DNA of 64,000 bases from Acididesulfobacillus acetoxydans. Lineage in GTDB: Bacteria; Bacillota; Desulfitobacteriia; Desulfitobacteriales; Desulfitobacteriaceae. The stretch lies in assembly GCF_900016645.1 (NCBI RefSeq), contig NZ_CDGJ01000058.1. The stretch is one strand, 5' to 3'. The notes under the pieces are model-generated. The model did no database searches. It saw only the letters and a list, made by a program, of their open reading frames with translations, and was not told the DNA's origin. The translations under genes and the position numbers were made by a program. Positions 33,500 through 42,192 of this stretch are shown in pieces. Each line of letters opens with the position of its first letter. Position 1 is the stretch's first letter.

Positions 33500-36400
33500 G
33501 TGAATGAATTCGTTCACCTCCATGTCCATACGGAATACAGTTTGTTGGACGGGGCCGCCCGCATTGACAAGGTGGCGGCCCGGGCCAAGGATTTGGGTAT
33601 GCCTGCCCTGGCTGTCACCGACCACGGTGCCATGTACGGAGTCATTGATTTTTACAAAGCCTGCCGGAAAGCGGGAATCAAGCCGATTATCGGCTGTGAG
33701 GTGTATGTTGCTCCTTTCCGGCGGACCGATAGGACCCCCGGACGGGATGAGCGCAATAATCATTTAGTGCTCTTGGCGGAGAACGAACAGGGGTATCGCA
33801 ATTTGGTGCGCTTGGTGTCTTTGGCTTTTATTGAAGGATTCTACTATAAACCGCGGGTGGACAAGGACCTTTTGCGGGAGCACGCCCGGGGGCTGATCGG
33901 GCTGAGTGCCTGCCTGGCGGGAGAGATCGCCGAGGAGATCCTGCAGGACCGACCGGAGGCCGCGTACCGGGCGGCCCTGGAATATGAAGGGATCTTCGGC
34001 CGCGGTAATTTCTTCCTGGAGTTTCACGACCACGGCCTGAGCGATCAGCGCAAGGTCAACAGGGGACTCTGGGAGATCCATGAAAAGACGGGCATTCCCG
34101 TGGTGGCTACGAATGATGTGCATTATGTGGAACGCGAGGATGCCTTTGTTCAAGACGCTTTGGTGTGTATCCAAACGGGGAAGACCCTGGCGGATACGGC
34201 ACGGCTGACTTTTTCCAGCCAAGAAATGTTTTTAAAGTCGGGCCGGGAAATGAGCCTTCTCTTTGGCGAACACTCGGAACTTCTGGAGAATACGCTGAAG
34301 ATTGCCGAACGTTGTCAAGTGGATTTCCGGTTTGGGGAGCACTATTTGCCGGACTTTCAAGTGCCTGAGGGGTATGACCTGAACAGCTATTTGAGGGAAG
34401 AGTGCCATGAGGCTTTTACCCGTTTTTATCCCCGGGGGTCCGGGGAGGAACGCGAACGCTTGGAGTATGAGTTAGGGGTGATCGAACAGACGGGTTTTTC
34501 CGGCTATTTTCTCATCGTCGCGGACTTTTGCCGTTATGCCCGGAGTCAGGGAGTGGCTGTGGGACCCGGACGGGGTTCGGCGGCGGCCAGCATGGTCGCT
34601 TACCTGCTGGGGATTACGGCGGTGGAGCCCCTGCAACATGAATTACTTTTCGAACGGTTTCTCAATCCCGAACGCGTGAGCATGCCGGATATCGATATTG
34701 ATTTCGACCCGGACGGGCGGGAGCGCGTGATCCGCTATGTAACCGAAAAGTACGGCGCCGACAAGGTCTGTCAAATCATCACCTTCGGCACGCTGGGGGC
34801 GAAAGCGGCCGTACGGGATGTGGGGCGCGTTTTAGGACTGTCGTTGGGAAAAGTGGACAGAGTGGCCAAAGCTATTCCTACCGATCCGGGCATGACTCTG
34901 GAAAGAGCCTTGGTCCTTTCGCCCGACTTGAGCCGGATGGCGGCTGAGGATGAGGATGTGCACCGGCTGATGGAATTGGCCCGGGCTTTGGAAGGCATGC
35001 CCCGGCACGCTTCAACCCATGCCGCAGGGGTCGTAATAGCCAAGGAGTCCCTTACTAACTACCTGCCCTTGCAAAAAATGCCGGACGGCCTCCTCATGAC
35101 TCAGTTTCCCATGAAGACGGTGGAGGAAATCGGTCTTCTGAAAATGGATTTTCTGGGCTTGCGCAACCTGACGGTCCTGCAGGAAAGTGTCCGGCGGATT
35201 AAGGAGACGCGGGGAATTGAACTGGACTTGGAACACCTGGCCTTGAACGACGAAGAAACCTACCGTCTCCTCTCCTCCGGGAACACCACAGGGATTTTTC
35301 AATTTGAAAGCAGCGGTATGAGGACCCTCCTGAAAGAACTGAAGCCGTCTTGTTTTGAGGATATCATTGCCGTTCAGGCTCTTTACCGGCCGGGACCCAT
35401 GGAACAAATACCGGAGTTTATCCGGCGCAAGCATGGGGGAAAGACCAGTTACCTTCACCCCCAACTGGAACCAATTCTCAAATCGACCTATGGCATTATC
35501 GTCTATCAGGAACAGGTGATGCAGATTGCCCGGGACCTGGCCGGGTACTCGCTGGGACGCGCGGATCTGCTGCGCAGGGCGATGGGGAAAAAGAAAAAAG
35601 AAATCATGGAGGAGGAGCGGCACCACTTTATTGACGGTCTTCAGGATGCGGCCGGAGGCTGGGTGATTCCCGGAGCTTTGCGGCTGGGGCTAAATCGCCG
35701 GGAAGCGGAAGAGATCTTCGACTTGATGGCCAAGTTTGCTGAGTATGGTTTTAACAAGGGACATGCCACGGCTTATGCCGTCATTTCTTATCAGACGGCT
35801 TATCTAAAAGCCCACTATCCCTTGGAGTTTATGGCGGCCCTCTTGAGCTCGGTTATGGGGTCTCCGGAAAAAGTGTCCTTCTATATACAGGATGCGCGCG
35901 CCAACGGGATTCAAGTGCTGCCTCCCGATGTACAGTTCAGCCGGACAGGCTTCTCCTTGGAAGAGCGGGCGATTCGTTTCGGCTTGGCAGCTGTGCGCAA
36001 CGTCGGACTCAATGTGGTGGATAAGGTCTTGGAAGCGCGGGAGGCGGGACCTTTCCGTTCTTTGGCGGATTTCTGTTTGCGGGTCGACGGCAGGGTTCTT
36101 AACAAACGGGTCTTAGAAAGTCTGATTCGGGCCGGGGCCTTCCAATCCCTCTGTGGCCGCGCTCAAGGGCTGGCGGCCTTGGATGGGGTTTTAGAGCTGG
36201 CGCACCGGCGGCAAAAGGACCGGGAATCCGGGCAAATCTCATTTTTCGATTTTGGGGACAGTACAGCAGAAGAAGTTCCTTTGCCGGAGATACCGGACTT
36301 TGCCCGGCGGGAGATCCTGGCTATGGAGAAAGAATATCTCGGCCTTTACCTCAGCGGACACCCCCTCTCAGATGTAAACGACCGCATGGCGGCCATTAGA

Positions 36401-37243
36401 ACGTCAGATATTTTGACCTGTCTGGAAAGCGCAGAAGAAGGGAGGGTAACTCTAAGCGGACTTTTGACCGAACTGAAGCAAAATGTGACCAAAAAGGGGG
36501 AACTGATGGCCAGTTTCGTCCTGGAAGACTTAAGCGCTTCTATTCCCGTTCTAGTCTTTCCCAGAGTGTATCCCCAATTGCAGGGGTTGGGTGACGACCA
36601 GGCGATCGTGGTGGAAGGACGATACGTAATACAGGATGAGGATAAGCGAGTGTTCGCCGAGCAGATTATGACGCTGGAAAAGTATGTTCCCCGCCCGGGC
36701 TGGGGAAGGGCCGGGACTCGGGGGGAACCGAGAGGAGGGGGGAGGCGAGAGGAAGCCGGGGTCCGAGAGGCAGCCGGGATGCGAGAGGAACCCGGCATCA
36801 GGCCAGGAATCGGCATTCGGGAGGGAAGCGCACCCCAGGGAGCCGAAAGCTTGCGACAATCGCAAACCGGGTCAAGATCAGAAACCGGGTCAAGATCAGA
36901 AACCGGGTCAAGATCAGAAACCGGGTCAAGATCAGAAACCCGGGTAAGATCAGAAACCCGGCTGAGCCCGGATTCCAAGCAGGGGGTTGGGACGCCGCGA
37001 GGAACTGAGGTCCGGCGGGAGAGACTCTATATTCAGTTGCCTGAGGAGACAAGTCCGCTCTTGCAAATGGTTTTGCCAATCCTGAGGAGGTTTAGAGGCC
37101 CTCATCCCGTGTATTTTTTCTTCGCGGACCGGCGCAAATTAGTGGAAGGGGAAAGGGAGTACTGGGTCGGCCGCGAAAACGATCTGACGCGTTACCTTAT
37201 AGACCTCCTTGGCGAAGGGAATGTCGCTTGGAAAGCGCGCTAG
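33500..37243 (+). CDS. dnaE: DNA polymerase III subunit alpha
   Basis: A C-family replicative polymerase of about 1247 residues. An N-terminal PHP domain (VHLHVHTEYSLLDGAARI, VTDHGAMYG) precedes the polymerase core with catalytic PDIDIDFDPDGRERVI and GPGRGSAAASMVAYLLGI, then the tandem HhH and an OB-fold near residue 990. The usual length is ~1150. The tail has an Arg/Glu/Gly/Pro-rich stretch plus five 18-bp units coding SRSETG (nt 36863-36958) between the OB fold and the last ~80 residues. GTG 33500 lies 9 nt after GGAGG; GTG 33491 abuts the site. coaD follows at 60 bp. Confidence 0.95.
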   Translation: MNEFVHLHVHTEYSLLDGAARIDKVAARAKDLGMPALAVTDHGAMYGVIDFYKACRKAGIKPIIGCEVYVAPFRRTDRTPGRDERNNHLVLLAENEQGYRNLVRLVSLAFIEGFYYKPRVDKDLLREHARGLIGLSACLAGEIAEEILQDRPEAAYRAALEYEGIFGRGNFFLEFHDHGLSDQRKVNRGLWEIHEKTGIPVVATNDVHYVEREDAFVQDALVCIQTGKTLADTARLTFSSQEMFLKSGREMSLLFGEHSELLENTLKIAERCQVDFRFGEHYLPDFQVPEGYDLNSYLREECHEAFTRFYPRGSGEERERLEYELGVIEQTGFSGYFLIVADFCRYARSQGVAVGPGRGSAAASMVAYLLGITAVEPLQHELLFERFLNPERVSMPDIDIDFDPDGRERVIRYVTEKYGADKVCQIITFGTLGAKAAVRDVGRVLGLSLGKVDRVAKAIPTDPGMTLERALVLSPDLSRMAAEDEDVHRLMELARALEGMPRHASTHAAGVVIAKESLTNYLPLQKMPDGLLMTQFPMKTVEEIGLLKMDFLGLRNLTVLQESVRRIKETRGIELDLEHLALNDEETYRLLSSGNTTGIFQFESSGMRTLLKELKPSCFEDIIAVQALYRPGPMEQIPEFIRRKHGGKTSYLHPQLEPILKSTYGIIVYQEQVMQIARDLAGYSLGRADLLRRAMGKKKKEIMEEERHHFIDGLQDAAGGWVIPGALRLGLNRREAEEIFDLMAKFAEYGFNKGHATAYAVISYQTAYLKAHYPLEFMAALLSSVMGSPEKVSFYIQDARANGIQVLPPDVQFSRTGFSLEERAIRFGLAAVRNVGLNVVDKVLEAREAGPFRSLADFCLRVDGRVLNKRVLESLIRAGAFQSLCGRAQGLAALDGVLELAHRRQKDRESGQISFFDFGDSTAEEVPLPEIPDFARREILAMEKEYLGLYLSGHPLSDVNDRMAAIRTSDILTCLESAEEGRVTLSGLLTELKQNVTKKGELMASFVLEDLSASIPVLVFPRVYPQLQGLGDDQAIVVEGRYVIQDEDKRVFAEQIMTLEKYVPRPGWGRAGTRGEPRGGGRREEAGVREAAGMREEPGIRPGIGIREGSAPQGAESLRQSQTGSRSETGSRSETGSRSETGSRSETRVRSETRLSPDSKQGVGTPRGTEVRRERLYIQLPEETSPLLQMVLPILRRFRGPHPVYFFFADRRKLVEGEREYWVGRENDLTRYLIDLLGEGNVAWKAR

Positions 37244-37303
37244 ATGGGGCGGGGGATTTTCGGGGCCATGGGATAGAAAAGCAGAGGGGCAAAGGAGATT
37301 AAT

Positions 37304-37804
37304 TTGGTACGAGTGGCGATTTACCCGGGAACATTTGACCCGGTGACAAACGGACATTTGGATATTCTGCAAAGGGCGATCAGTGTCTTCGACCGCGTCA
37401 TAATCGCGGTGGCGTCTGACAGCAACAAATCTCCGCTTTTCACTCTGAAAGAACGAGTGGAGTTGTTGTATCAGGTGACGGCGGGTATGCCCACAGTCAC
37501 GGTGGTCTCCTTCGACGGATTGACCGTCGAATTTGCGCATCGCTGCGGAGCGGTGGCCATTATTCGCGGCCTGAGAGCGATGTCCGATTTCGAATATGAG
37601 TTTCAGTTAGCGTTGATGAACAAAAAGTTGGCACCGGATATAGAAACCGTGTTCCTCATGACCAAGAGCGATTTTTCTTTTATCAGTTCCAGTGCCATCA
37701 AATGGGCGGCCAGTCTGAACGGCGCTGTTTCCGACCTGGTGCCGCCGGTTGTGGAAAAAGCTCTCATCGAAAAATATGCGCGGGAACGGCCGGCGCCGGG
37801 TTGA
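37304..37804 (+). CDS. coaD: Pantetheine-phosphate adenylyltransferase
   Basis: A 166-residue enzyme of coenzyme A synthesis that joins 4'-phosphopantetheine and ATP to dephospho-CoA. The TxGH nucleotidyltransferase motif is in GTFDPVTNGHLDI, the AIIRGLRAMSDFEYEFQLA block is typical, and ISSSAIKWAASL matches the ISS motif. Normal length. TTG start after AAAGGAG. It separates dnaE from the mtrB/acc group. Confidence 0.95.
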   Translation: MVRVAIYPGTFDPVTNGHLDILQRAISVFDRVIIAVASDSNKSPLFTLKERVELLYQVTAGMPTVTVVSFDGLTVEFAHRCGAVAIIRGLRAMSDFEYEFQLALMNKKLAPDIETVFLMTKSDFSFISSSAIKWAASLNGAVSDLVPPVVEKALIEKYARERPAPG

Positions 37805-37841
37805 ATCGGATGAATCAGGCCAAATCGGACCAACGGCTTTC

Positions 37842-37870
37842 TTGCACATTATTCCAGGGTATGGTATTAT
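37842..37870 (+). promoter_or_regulatory. Sigma-A promoter for mtrB-accDA
   Basis: TTGCAC (37842-37847), 17-nt spacer, TATTAT (37865-37870). It is about 180 bp upstream of mtrB; the leader contains no obvious TRAP-type NAG repeat series. Confidence 0.5.
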
Positions 37871-38056
37871 GAGCTATCAAGACAACTTGACCCTGCCGGG
37901 TGTGAGGGCAGGTAATTTATGTCTGCCCGATTCTGTAAGACGCGGTTTTTGGGTGGGCAGGATGGTTTAAAGAGGGATGTCGGAGAGGGAATTAGGTGCG
38001 AAATACGATGAGGGCGGGGTCCCACGGTGGAATATAGCAAGGGCGAGGTGTTCAAT

Positions 38057-38284
38057 ATGGCTGAACCCGACGATTCGAGCGGTGACTACATTGTGGTCAA
38101 GGCCATGGAAAATGGGGTCACGATTGTCGGACTGACTCGTGGCAAAGATACAAAATTTCATCATTCCGAGAAGCTTGATAAAGGGGAGCTCTGGATTGCC
38201 CAGTTTACCGAAAATACTTCGGCAATGAAGATTCGCGGTCATGCCATTGTCTACACGAAACATGGAGAAATCAGCACGGGCTAA
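38057..38284 (+). CDS. mtrB: Trp RNA-binding attenuation protein (TRAP, MtrB)
   Basis: A 75-residue protein nearly colinear with Bacillus TRAP: YIVVKAMENGVTIVGLTRG, then DTKFHHSEKLDKGELWIAQF and TSAMKIRGHAIVYT. TRAP forms an 11-mer ring that binds tryptophan and then RNA with (G/U)AG repeats to attenuate trp genes. The tryptophan-contact Thr and Gly/Thr-Arg-Gly residues are kept. ATG 38057 follows GAGGTG; the frame from 38027 lacks a site. No trp gene is in the window, and its company (a DUF2007-type protein and accDA) is unlike the mtrAB arrangement of Bacillus. Confidence 0.93.
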   Translation: MAEPDDSSGDYIVVKAMENGVTIVGLTRGKDTKFHHSEKLDKGELWIAQFTENTSAMKIRGHAIVYTKHGEISTG

Positions 38285-38338
38285 ACATATCCTCGGCACA
38301 AGGGTATGTTTCTCTTTTACAAGGAGGTTTTCAATCAG

Positions 38339-38539
38339 ATGTGGACGGTAATTTATATTGCTCCCAACAAAGCGATCGCCGAGAAATACAAGAAAGTTCT
38401 TGCGGACGAGGGTATGTTGGTGCAGCTGCGGCAGGTGGGTTCCTCTCATCTCGGTGATCACGCTTCCGTCGAGATACTGGTACCCGAGTCGGAAGCGGAA
38501 GAAGCCCATGAAATCATTACCGGTGCCATGGGGAATTAA
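38339..38539 (+). CDS. Putative DUF2007-like signal-transducing protein
   Basis: A 66-residue protein, MWTVIYIAPNKAIAEKYKKVL, ending VEILVPESEAEEAHEIIT. It looks like a small alpha/beta ferredoxin-like fold of the DUF2007 or ACT-like type, with no residues that suggest catalysis. ATG 38339 follows AAGGAGG. It starts 54 bp after mtrB and ends 2 bp before accD, so it is co-transcribed with fatty-acid genes; a regulatory role is a guess. Confidence 0.65.
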   Translation: MWTVIYIAPNKAIAEKYKKVLADEGMLVQLRQVGSSHLGDHASVEILVPESEAEEAHEIITGAMGN

Positions 38540-38541
38540 GT

Positions 38542-39459
38542 ATGTTCAAAGACATATTTCGCAAGCCAAAATATGTCACGCTTAACTCTGTGCCCGCTCC
38601 GCACCGGCTGCCGGCGGAACATGGGCAAGAGGGTGCGCAACTCCGCAAAGAACTTCCCGACGGGCTTTGGGTGAAGTGCCCGAAGTGCGGGGAAGTTCTC
38701 TTTAACAAAGACTTGGAGAAAAACGGACGGGTTTGTACTACTTGCCGCTATCATTTCCGCATATCGGCCCGAGAGCGGCTGGCATTAATTGCGGACGAGG
38801 CCGGCTTTGAGGAATGGGATGCGGAACTGCGGACGGTGGACCCTTTGGAATTTCCCGGTTACTCCGAGAAGATCGATGGGGCTCAGGCCAAAACGCATCT
38901 GCCCGAGGGCGTTCTCACCGGCAGAGCCTTGATCGAGGGCCTGCCGGTGGTGTTAGCTTTTAATGAAGGCTTCTTTATGATGGGCAGCATGGGTTCCGTG
39001 GTGGGCGAGCGCATCAGCCGTGCCGTTGAGCGGGCGATTGCCCTGCGTCTTCCGGTGATAATCTTTTCCACTTCAGGAGGCGCGCGCATGCAGGAGGGTA
39101 TTCTTTCCCTCTATCAAATGGCCAAGACCTGCGCGGCTCTGGCGAGGCTGGCAGAAGCACGGCTCCTTTACATTTCTGTGCTTACCGATCCGACTTTTGG
39201 GGGAGTGACCGCAAGTTACGCTTCCGTGGGCGATATCATGATAGCGGAACCCGGGGCTTTGATCGGGTTCACGGGTCCGCGGGTTATCAAACAGACCATT
39301 CGGCAGGAGTTACCCCGGGGTGCGCAAACGGCGGAATTCAATCAGGATCACGGTCAGATTGATTTAGTGGTCGAGCGCAGTCGGATGCGCGCCGTCCTGG
39401 CTAACTTATTGCGTTATCATCAGGAAGGGGCCATTTATGACTCAACTGTTGGAGTTTGA
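38542..39459 (+). CDS. accD: Acetyl-CoA carboxylase carboxyltransferase subunit beta
   Basis: A 305-residue subunit that, with AccA, transfers carboxyl from biotin to acetyl-CoA, the first step of fatty-acid synthesis. The N-terminal zinc ribbon is complete (CPKC...CTTC, about residues 48-70). The carboxyltransferase core shows FSTSGGARMQEGILSLYQMAK and PTFGGVTASYASVGDIMIAEPGALIGFTGPRVI. The gene overlaps accA by 23 bp. Confidence 0.96.
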   Translation: MFKDIFRKPKYVTLNSVPAPHRLPAEHGQEGAQLRKELPDGLWVKCPKCGEVLFNKDLEKNGRVCTTCRYHFRISARERLALIADEAGFEEWDAELRTVDPLEFPGYSEKIDGAQAKTHLPEGVLTGRALIEGLPVVLAFNEGFFMMGSMGSVVGERISRAVERAIALRLPVIIFSTSGGARMQEGILSLYQMAKTCAALARLAEARLLYISVLTDPTFGGVTASYASVGDIMIAEPGALIGFTGPRVIKQTIRQELPRGAQTAEFNQDHGQIDLVVERSRMRAVLANLLRYHQEGAIYDSTVGV

Positions 39460-40522
39460 AAAACCCCTGTTGGAATTGGAACAGAAAATCACTGAGCTGC
39501 GGAAGTTTTCGGCTGAAAAAGGGATTGATCTGTCCACGGAGATTCAGACGCTGGAGCACAAGTCTAACGTGCTGAAACGCAGAATCTACGGCCAGTTGGA
39601 CGCTTGGCAGAAGGTACAGATCGCCCGTCACCCGGAACGACCGAATTTCTATGAATATATTCCCTGGCTATTCGAGGACTTCATCGAACTGCGCGGAGAC
39701 CGGCTTTATGCCGACGACCGGGCCATTGTGGGGGGACTGGCGCGGTTCAAGGGGGTCCCGGTTACTGTCGTCGCCCATTGCAAAGGGAAAGATACCAAAG
39801 AAAATCTGCAGCGCAATTTTGGCATGCCTCATCCAGAGGGATATCGCAAGGCCTTGCGCCTCATGGAACAAGCGGAGAAGTTTGGCCGGCCGATTTTGAC
39901 CTTTATTGATACGCCGGGGGCCGCCTGCGATTTGGCAGCTGAAGAACGGGGGCAGGGCGAAGCGATTGCCCGGTGTCTGCTCATGATGTCAGAGGCAAAA
40001 GTACCCATCGTGGCCACAGTCCTGGGTGAAGGAGGGAGCGGCGGGGCTTTGGCTCTGGGAGTCGGCAATGTCGTCTTGATGCTCGAGTACGCTTTTTATT
40101 CCGTGATCTCGCCCGAAAGCTGTGCCTCCATTCTCTGGAAGGACTCGACGAAAGCGCGGGAAGCCGCGGGGGCCCTCAAATTTACGGCTGTCGATTGCTT
40201 GAAATACGGCGTGGCCGACGAAATTGTCCGGGAGCCTTTGGGCGGAGCGCATCGGGATCCGAGGCGCACCGCGGAAGAGCTGGCGAAGATTCTGGCCAAG
40301 CATCTCTTCCGCCTTAGGGCTGAGAGCCCTGAAGCTTTGCGGCAAGAACGCTATGAAAAGCTGAGGGCGATCGGTGTTTTTCGAACGGAAGTTGAGAACG
40401 GGAGCCGGGAAAGTGGGGCCGGGCCTGCTAGCCGGGCTGACCCGGTTAACCCGGCTAACCCAGCTGACCCGGGTCAAGCGGATGAAAAAACGGAAATAAG
40501 CCTTGACGAAGCTTTGGAGTAA
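39437..40522 (+). CDS. accA: Acetyl-CoA carboxylase carboxyltransferase subunit alpha
   Basis: A 361-residue partner of AccD. Conserved blocks: LDAWQKVQIARHPERPNFYEYI, GGLARFKGVPVTVVAHCKGKDT, LTFIDTPGAACDLAAEERGQGEAIA, and the GEGGSGGALALGVGN loop. Typical AccA is ~320 residues; the extra tail (about 325-361) carries ADPVNPANPADPG-type repeats encoded by short tandem units (nt ~40425-40480). Its start lies inside accD, and the tRNA-Leu gene follows 25 bp after the stop. Confidence 0.96.
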   Translation: MTQLLEFEKPLLELEQKITELRKFSAEKGIDLSTEIQTLEHKSNVLKRRIYGQLDAWQKVQIARHPERPNFYEYIPWLFEDFIELRGDRLYADDRAIVGGLARFKGVPVTVVAHCKGKDTKENLQRNFGMPHPEGYRKALRLMEQAEKFGRPILTFIDTPGAACDLAAEERGQGEAIARCLLMMSEAKVPIVATVLGEGGSGGALALGVGNVVLMLEYAFYSVISPESCASILWKDSTKAREAAGALKFTAVDCLKYGVADEIVREPLGGAHRDPRRTAEELAKILAKHLFRLRAESPEALRQERYEKLRAIGVFRTEVENGSRESGAGPASRADPVNPANPADPGQADEKTEISLDEALE

Positions 40523-40547
40523 TGATAATATATCAGAGTCACCTGTT

Positions 40548-40634
40548 GCCGAAGTGGCGGAATTGGCAGACGCGTCGGTCTCAAAAACCGATGGTTTTAC
40601 GACCGTGCCGGTTCGACCCCGGCCTTCGGCACCA
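40548..40634 (+). tRNA. tRNA-Leu (anticodon CAA)
   Basis: An 87-nt class II tRNA including the encoded CCA. The acceptor stem GCCGAAG pairs with CTTCGGC. The anticodon stem TCGGT/ACCGA encloses CTCAAAA, so positions 34-36 are CAA (reads UUG, Leu). A long variable arm (TGGTTTTACGACCG) and the T arm GCCGGTTCGACCCCGGC are present. D loop GGCAGACGC is normal. Confidence 0.97.
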
Positions 40635-40642
40635 AGCATACT

Positions 40643-40667
40643 AAGGCTTTCGGGCCTTTTTATTTTT
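40643..40667 (+). terminator. Terminator after tRNA-Leu
   Basis: AAGGC/GCCTT-type short stem with TTTCGG loop followed by TTTTTATTTTT, 8 nt after the tRNA CCA end. Confidence 0.7.
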
Positions 40668-40689
40668 GAAACCCAGTGTTCATGCGGAT

Positions 40690-40816
40690 TTTATCCAAAG
40701 CGTAAGACTCCCACTTCTACAAGTGGGAGTGGGTCCTACGTACCCCGTTTCGGTGGGGGTAGACTCCCCCACCGCAGTCCCGATGTTCAGCTTAAGCTGA
40801 ACGAGTTCACTTGCCT
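40690..40816. mobile_element. IS200/IS605-like end or PATE remnant
   Basis: No ORF. A series of hairpins: ACTCCCACTTCTACAAGTGGGAGT (40708-40731), GTACCCCGTTTCGGTGGGGG-like, and GTTCAGCTTAAGCTGAAC (40782-40799) ending GAGTTCACT. The first hairpin, preceded by AAAGCGTAAG, has the look of the right end/omega-RNA region of IS605-group elements carrying tnpB. No tnpA or tnpB is nearby, so this is a non-autonomous remnant if the reading is right. The last hairpin recurs at 49622. Confidence 0.45.
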
Positions 40817-40894
40817 CACGAGGGTGTTTTTGCCCATGATTTAGGCGGCTTTGCAGGGTGCGAAACTTCAGTAGATTTAAATTACAGAGAAAAA

Positions 40895-40928
40895 GAGGCG
40901 GCTCGGAGCTTTCCGAAGTCGCCTTTTT
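40895..40928. terminator. Bidirectional intrinsic terminator
   Basis: AGGCGGCTCGGA pairs with TCCGAAGTCGCCT (two mismatches) with T runs on both strands. It ends hicA on the minus strand and any plus-strand read-through. Confidence 0.7.
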
Positions 40929-40990
40929 GATCTGCTTATGGCCCTTTGTTTTGATGTAGGGATTAGCGATGGTCAAAGCCGTCACAACGG

Positions 40991-41221
40991 TCAAAGAAGC
41001 TCTATGAATTCATCTATGGAAAGTTTTGCCGTTTGTAGAATCGTTGACAGAACCTGCAGAGATAATGTTTCCTTGCCATGATAAGCCACTGTCGCCCAAC
41101 GCGCAGGGTCATCCTTGTGGCTGAGGTACCGGTGGCTACCCACAGCTCGGATCTCTGTAAATCCAGCCCGTTTTAGGGCTACTAGAACATCTTTTCCGGA
41201 CACCCTTGGCATACGAGTCAT
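40991..41221 (-). CDS. hicA: HicA-family mRNA interferase toxin
   Basis: A 76-residue toxin with the dsRBD-like HicA fold: VSGKDVLVALKRAGFTEIRAVGSHRYLSH, in which GSHRYLSH contains the catalytic His. HicA cleaves mRNA in a ribosome-independent way and is silenced by HicB. It overlaps hicB by 4 bp and lies downstream of it, opposite to the common hicA-hicB order but known in many systems. A double terminator follows. Confidence 0.92.
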   Translation of the reverse strand: MTRMPRVSGKDVLVALKRAGFTEIRAVGSHRYLSHKDDPARWATVAYHGKETLSLQVLSTILQTAKLSIDEFIELL

Positions 41222-41448
41222 GCAGATACCACAACCTCGCTGATTAAGGCTTCTCCCGCTCCGTTGGGAATTGGTCGTCCCGTGGCGGCTAATCCCTCCA
41301 GAGTGACCTGAATAGCTTCTGCGGCACGCTCTAGGGCTTCTTCCCTATCCTTGCCTTGAGTAACACAACCAGGCAAAACTGGAACCGTTACAACGTAAAC
41401 CTGAGCTTCTTCATCCCAGCTTAGGACAACATTAAACTTCCGCTCCAT
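41218..41448 (-). CDS. hicB: HicB-family antitoxin
   Basis: A 76-residue antitoxin of the degenerate RNase H-like HicB fold: MERKFNVVLSWDEEAQVYVV, PVLPGCVTQGKDREEALERAAEAI. It has no C-terminal DNA-binding domain. The ATG at 41448 is the natural start. The open frame continues to 41532 and encodes LLHRLCVFLNCQPGDLLEYVP, the last helices of a Cro/cI-type HTH repressor, so a short HTH remnant is fused in frame ahead of it. The HTH remnant has lost its recognition helix. Confidence 0.88.
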   Translation of the reverse strand: MERKFNVVLSWDEEAQVYVVTVPVLPGCVTQGKDREEALERAAEAIQVTLEGLAATGRPIPNGAGEALISEVVVSA

Positions 41449-41532
41449 TAGAATCCTCCCTTTTGGTACATACTCCAATAGGTCCCCCGGTTGGCAGTTT
41501 AGGAAAACACAGAGACGATGTAGTAACTTCAA
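41449..41532 (-). pseudogene. C-terminal scrap of an XRE-family HTH regulator
   Basis: 28 codons in frame with hicB ending in CQPGDLLEYVPKGR, typical of the end of small Cro/cI-like regulators (HTH_26 type). The start of the regulator is missing upstream. It may once have controlled hicAB. Confidence 0.5.
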
Positions 41533-41895
41533 GTGAAGTATACTCCCCCTTACTTATCTTAGCAAACACGACGGTGATAGGTTTAAGGCGGTTCGTAGAT
41601 CTTGGCGTGTCATGTTTTTGTCAATGACTAGTTTTCATAGTGGACCAAATGAAACGGCACAGGGTCTCCTCCTATCCGTTGATTTAGAAATTAATAGAGA
41701 CCTAAGGGCGAGAATGTCTTTCAAGACCATTCTCGAAGCGGGGAAATTATTTTTGACGTTATTGACATACGTCCGAAACGGGACTAAAATCGTTAGCAGC
41801 ATATGCCAATAACAGGAACCGGAAAGGATGAAAAGTCAGAAGACGAAATAGTTTAAGTGGGGTGTAATGAGTCGGGAGTAATGAGATAACGAAAG
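41533..41895. other. Intergenic region
   Basis: No supportable gene; the 66-codon frame at 41612-41812 shows no family features. AT content is higher than in the flanking genes. Confidence 0.4.
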
Positions 41896-42192
41896 ATGTT
41901 TGGGGAAAGTCATATTGAAACGATTGCGGCTGAGCTGGGAACGGAGGTTCTGGGCAAAATGCCGATCGATCCCAGAGTGGCTGAACTCTGCGACCGAGGA
42001 GAAATTGAAAATATGGACCAGGAGTATCTTGCCGCAGCTGCCGATCATCTTATTTTAGCATTCATCAAGGCGTCCCGAGGCGAGTGCGCCGCCACAACTT
42101 GCTCAAAGCAAGCCTTTCTGATAAGATCGGCTTGGGTCATTGTGAACACCCTCACTGATTTTGGCCCAATGCCGAGAGAGGCGAGGGCATGA
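41896..42192 (+). pseudogene. C-terminal fragment of an Mrp/NBP35-type P-loop ATPase
   Basis: FGESHIETIAAELGTEVLGKMPIDPRVAELCDRGEIENM is the typical end region of Mrp/ApbC iron-sulfur carrier ATPases. The Walker A and CxxC parts are missing, and after residue ~60 the sequence no longer matches. About 75% of the gene is gone, so it should be inactive. It directly abuts the NamZ remnant (4-bp overlap), probably a deletion joint. Confidence 0.7.
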
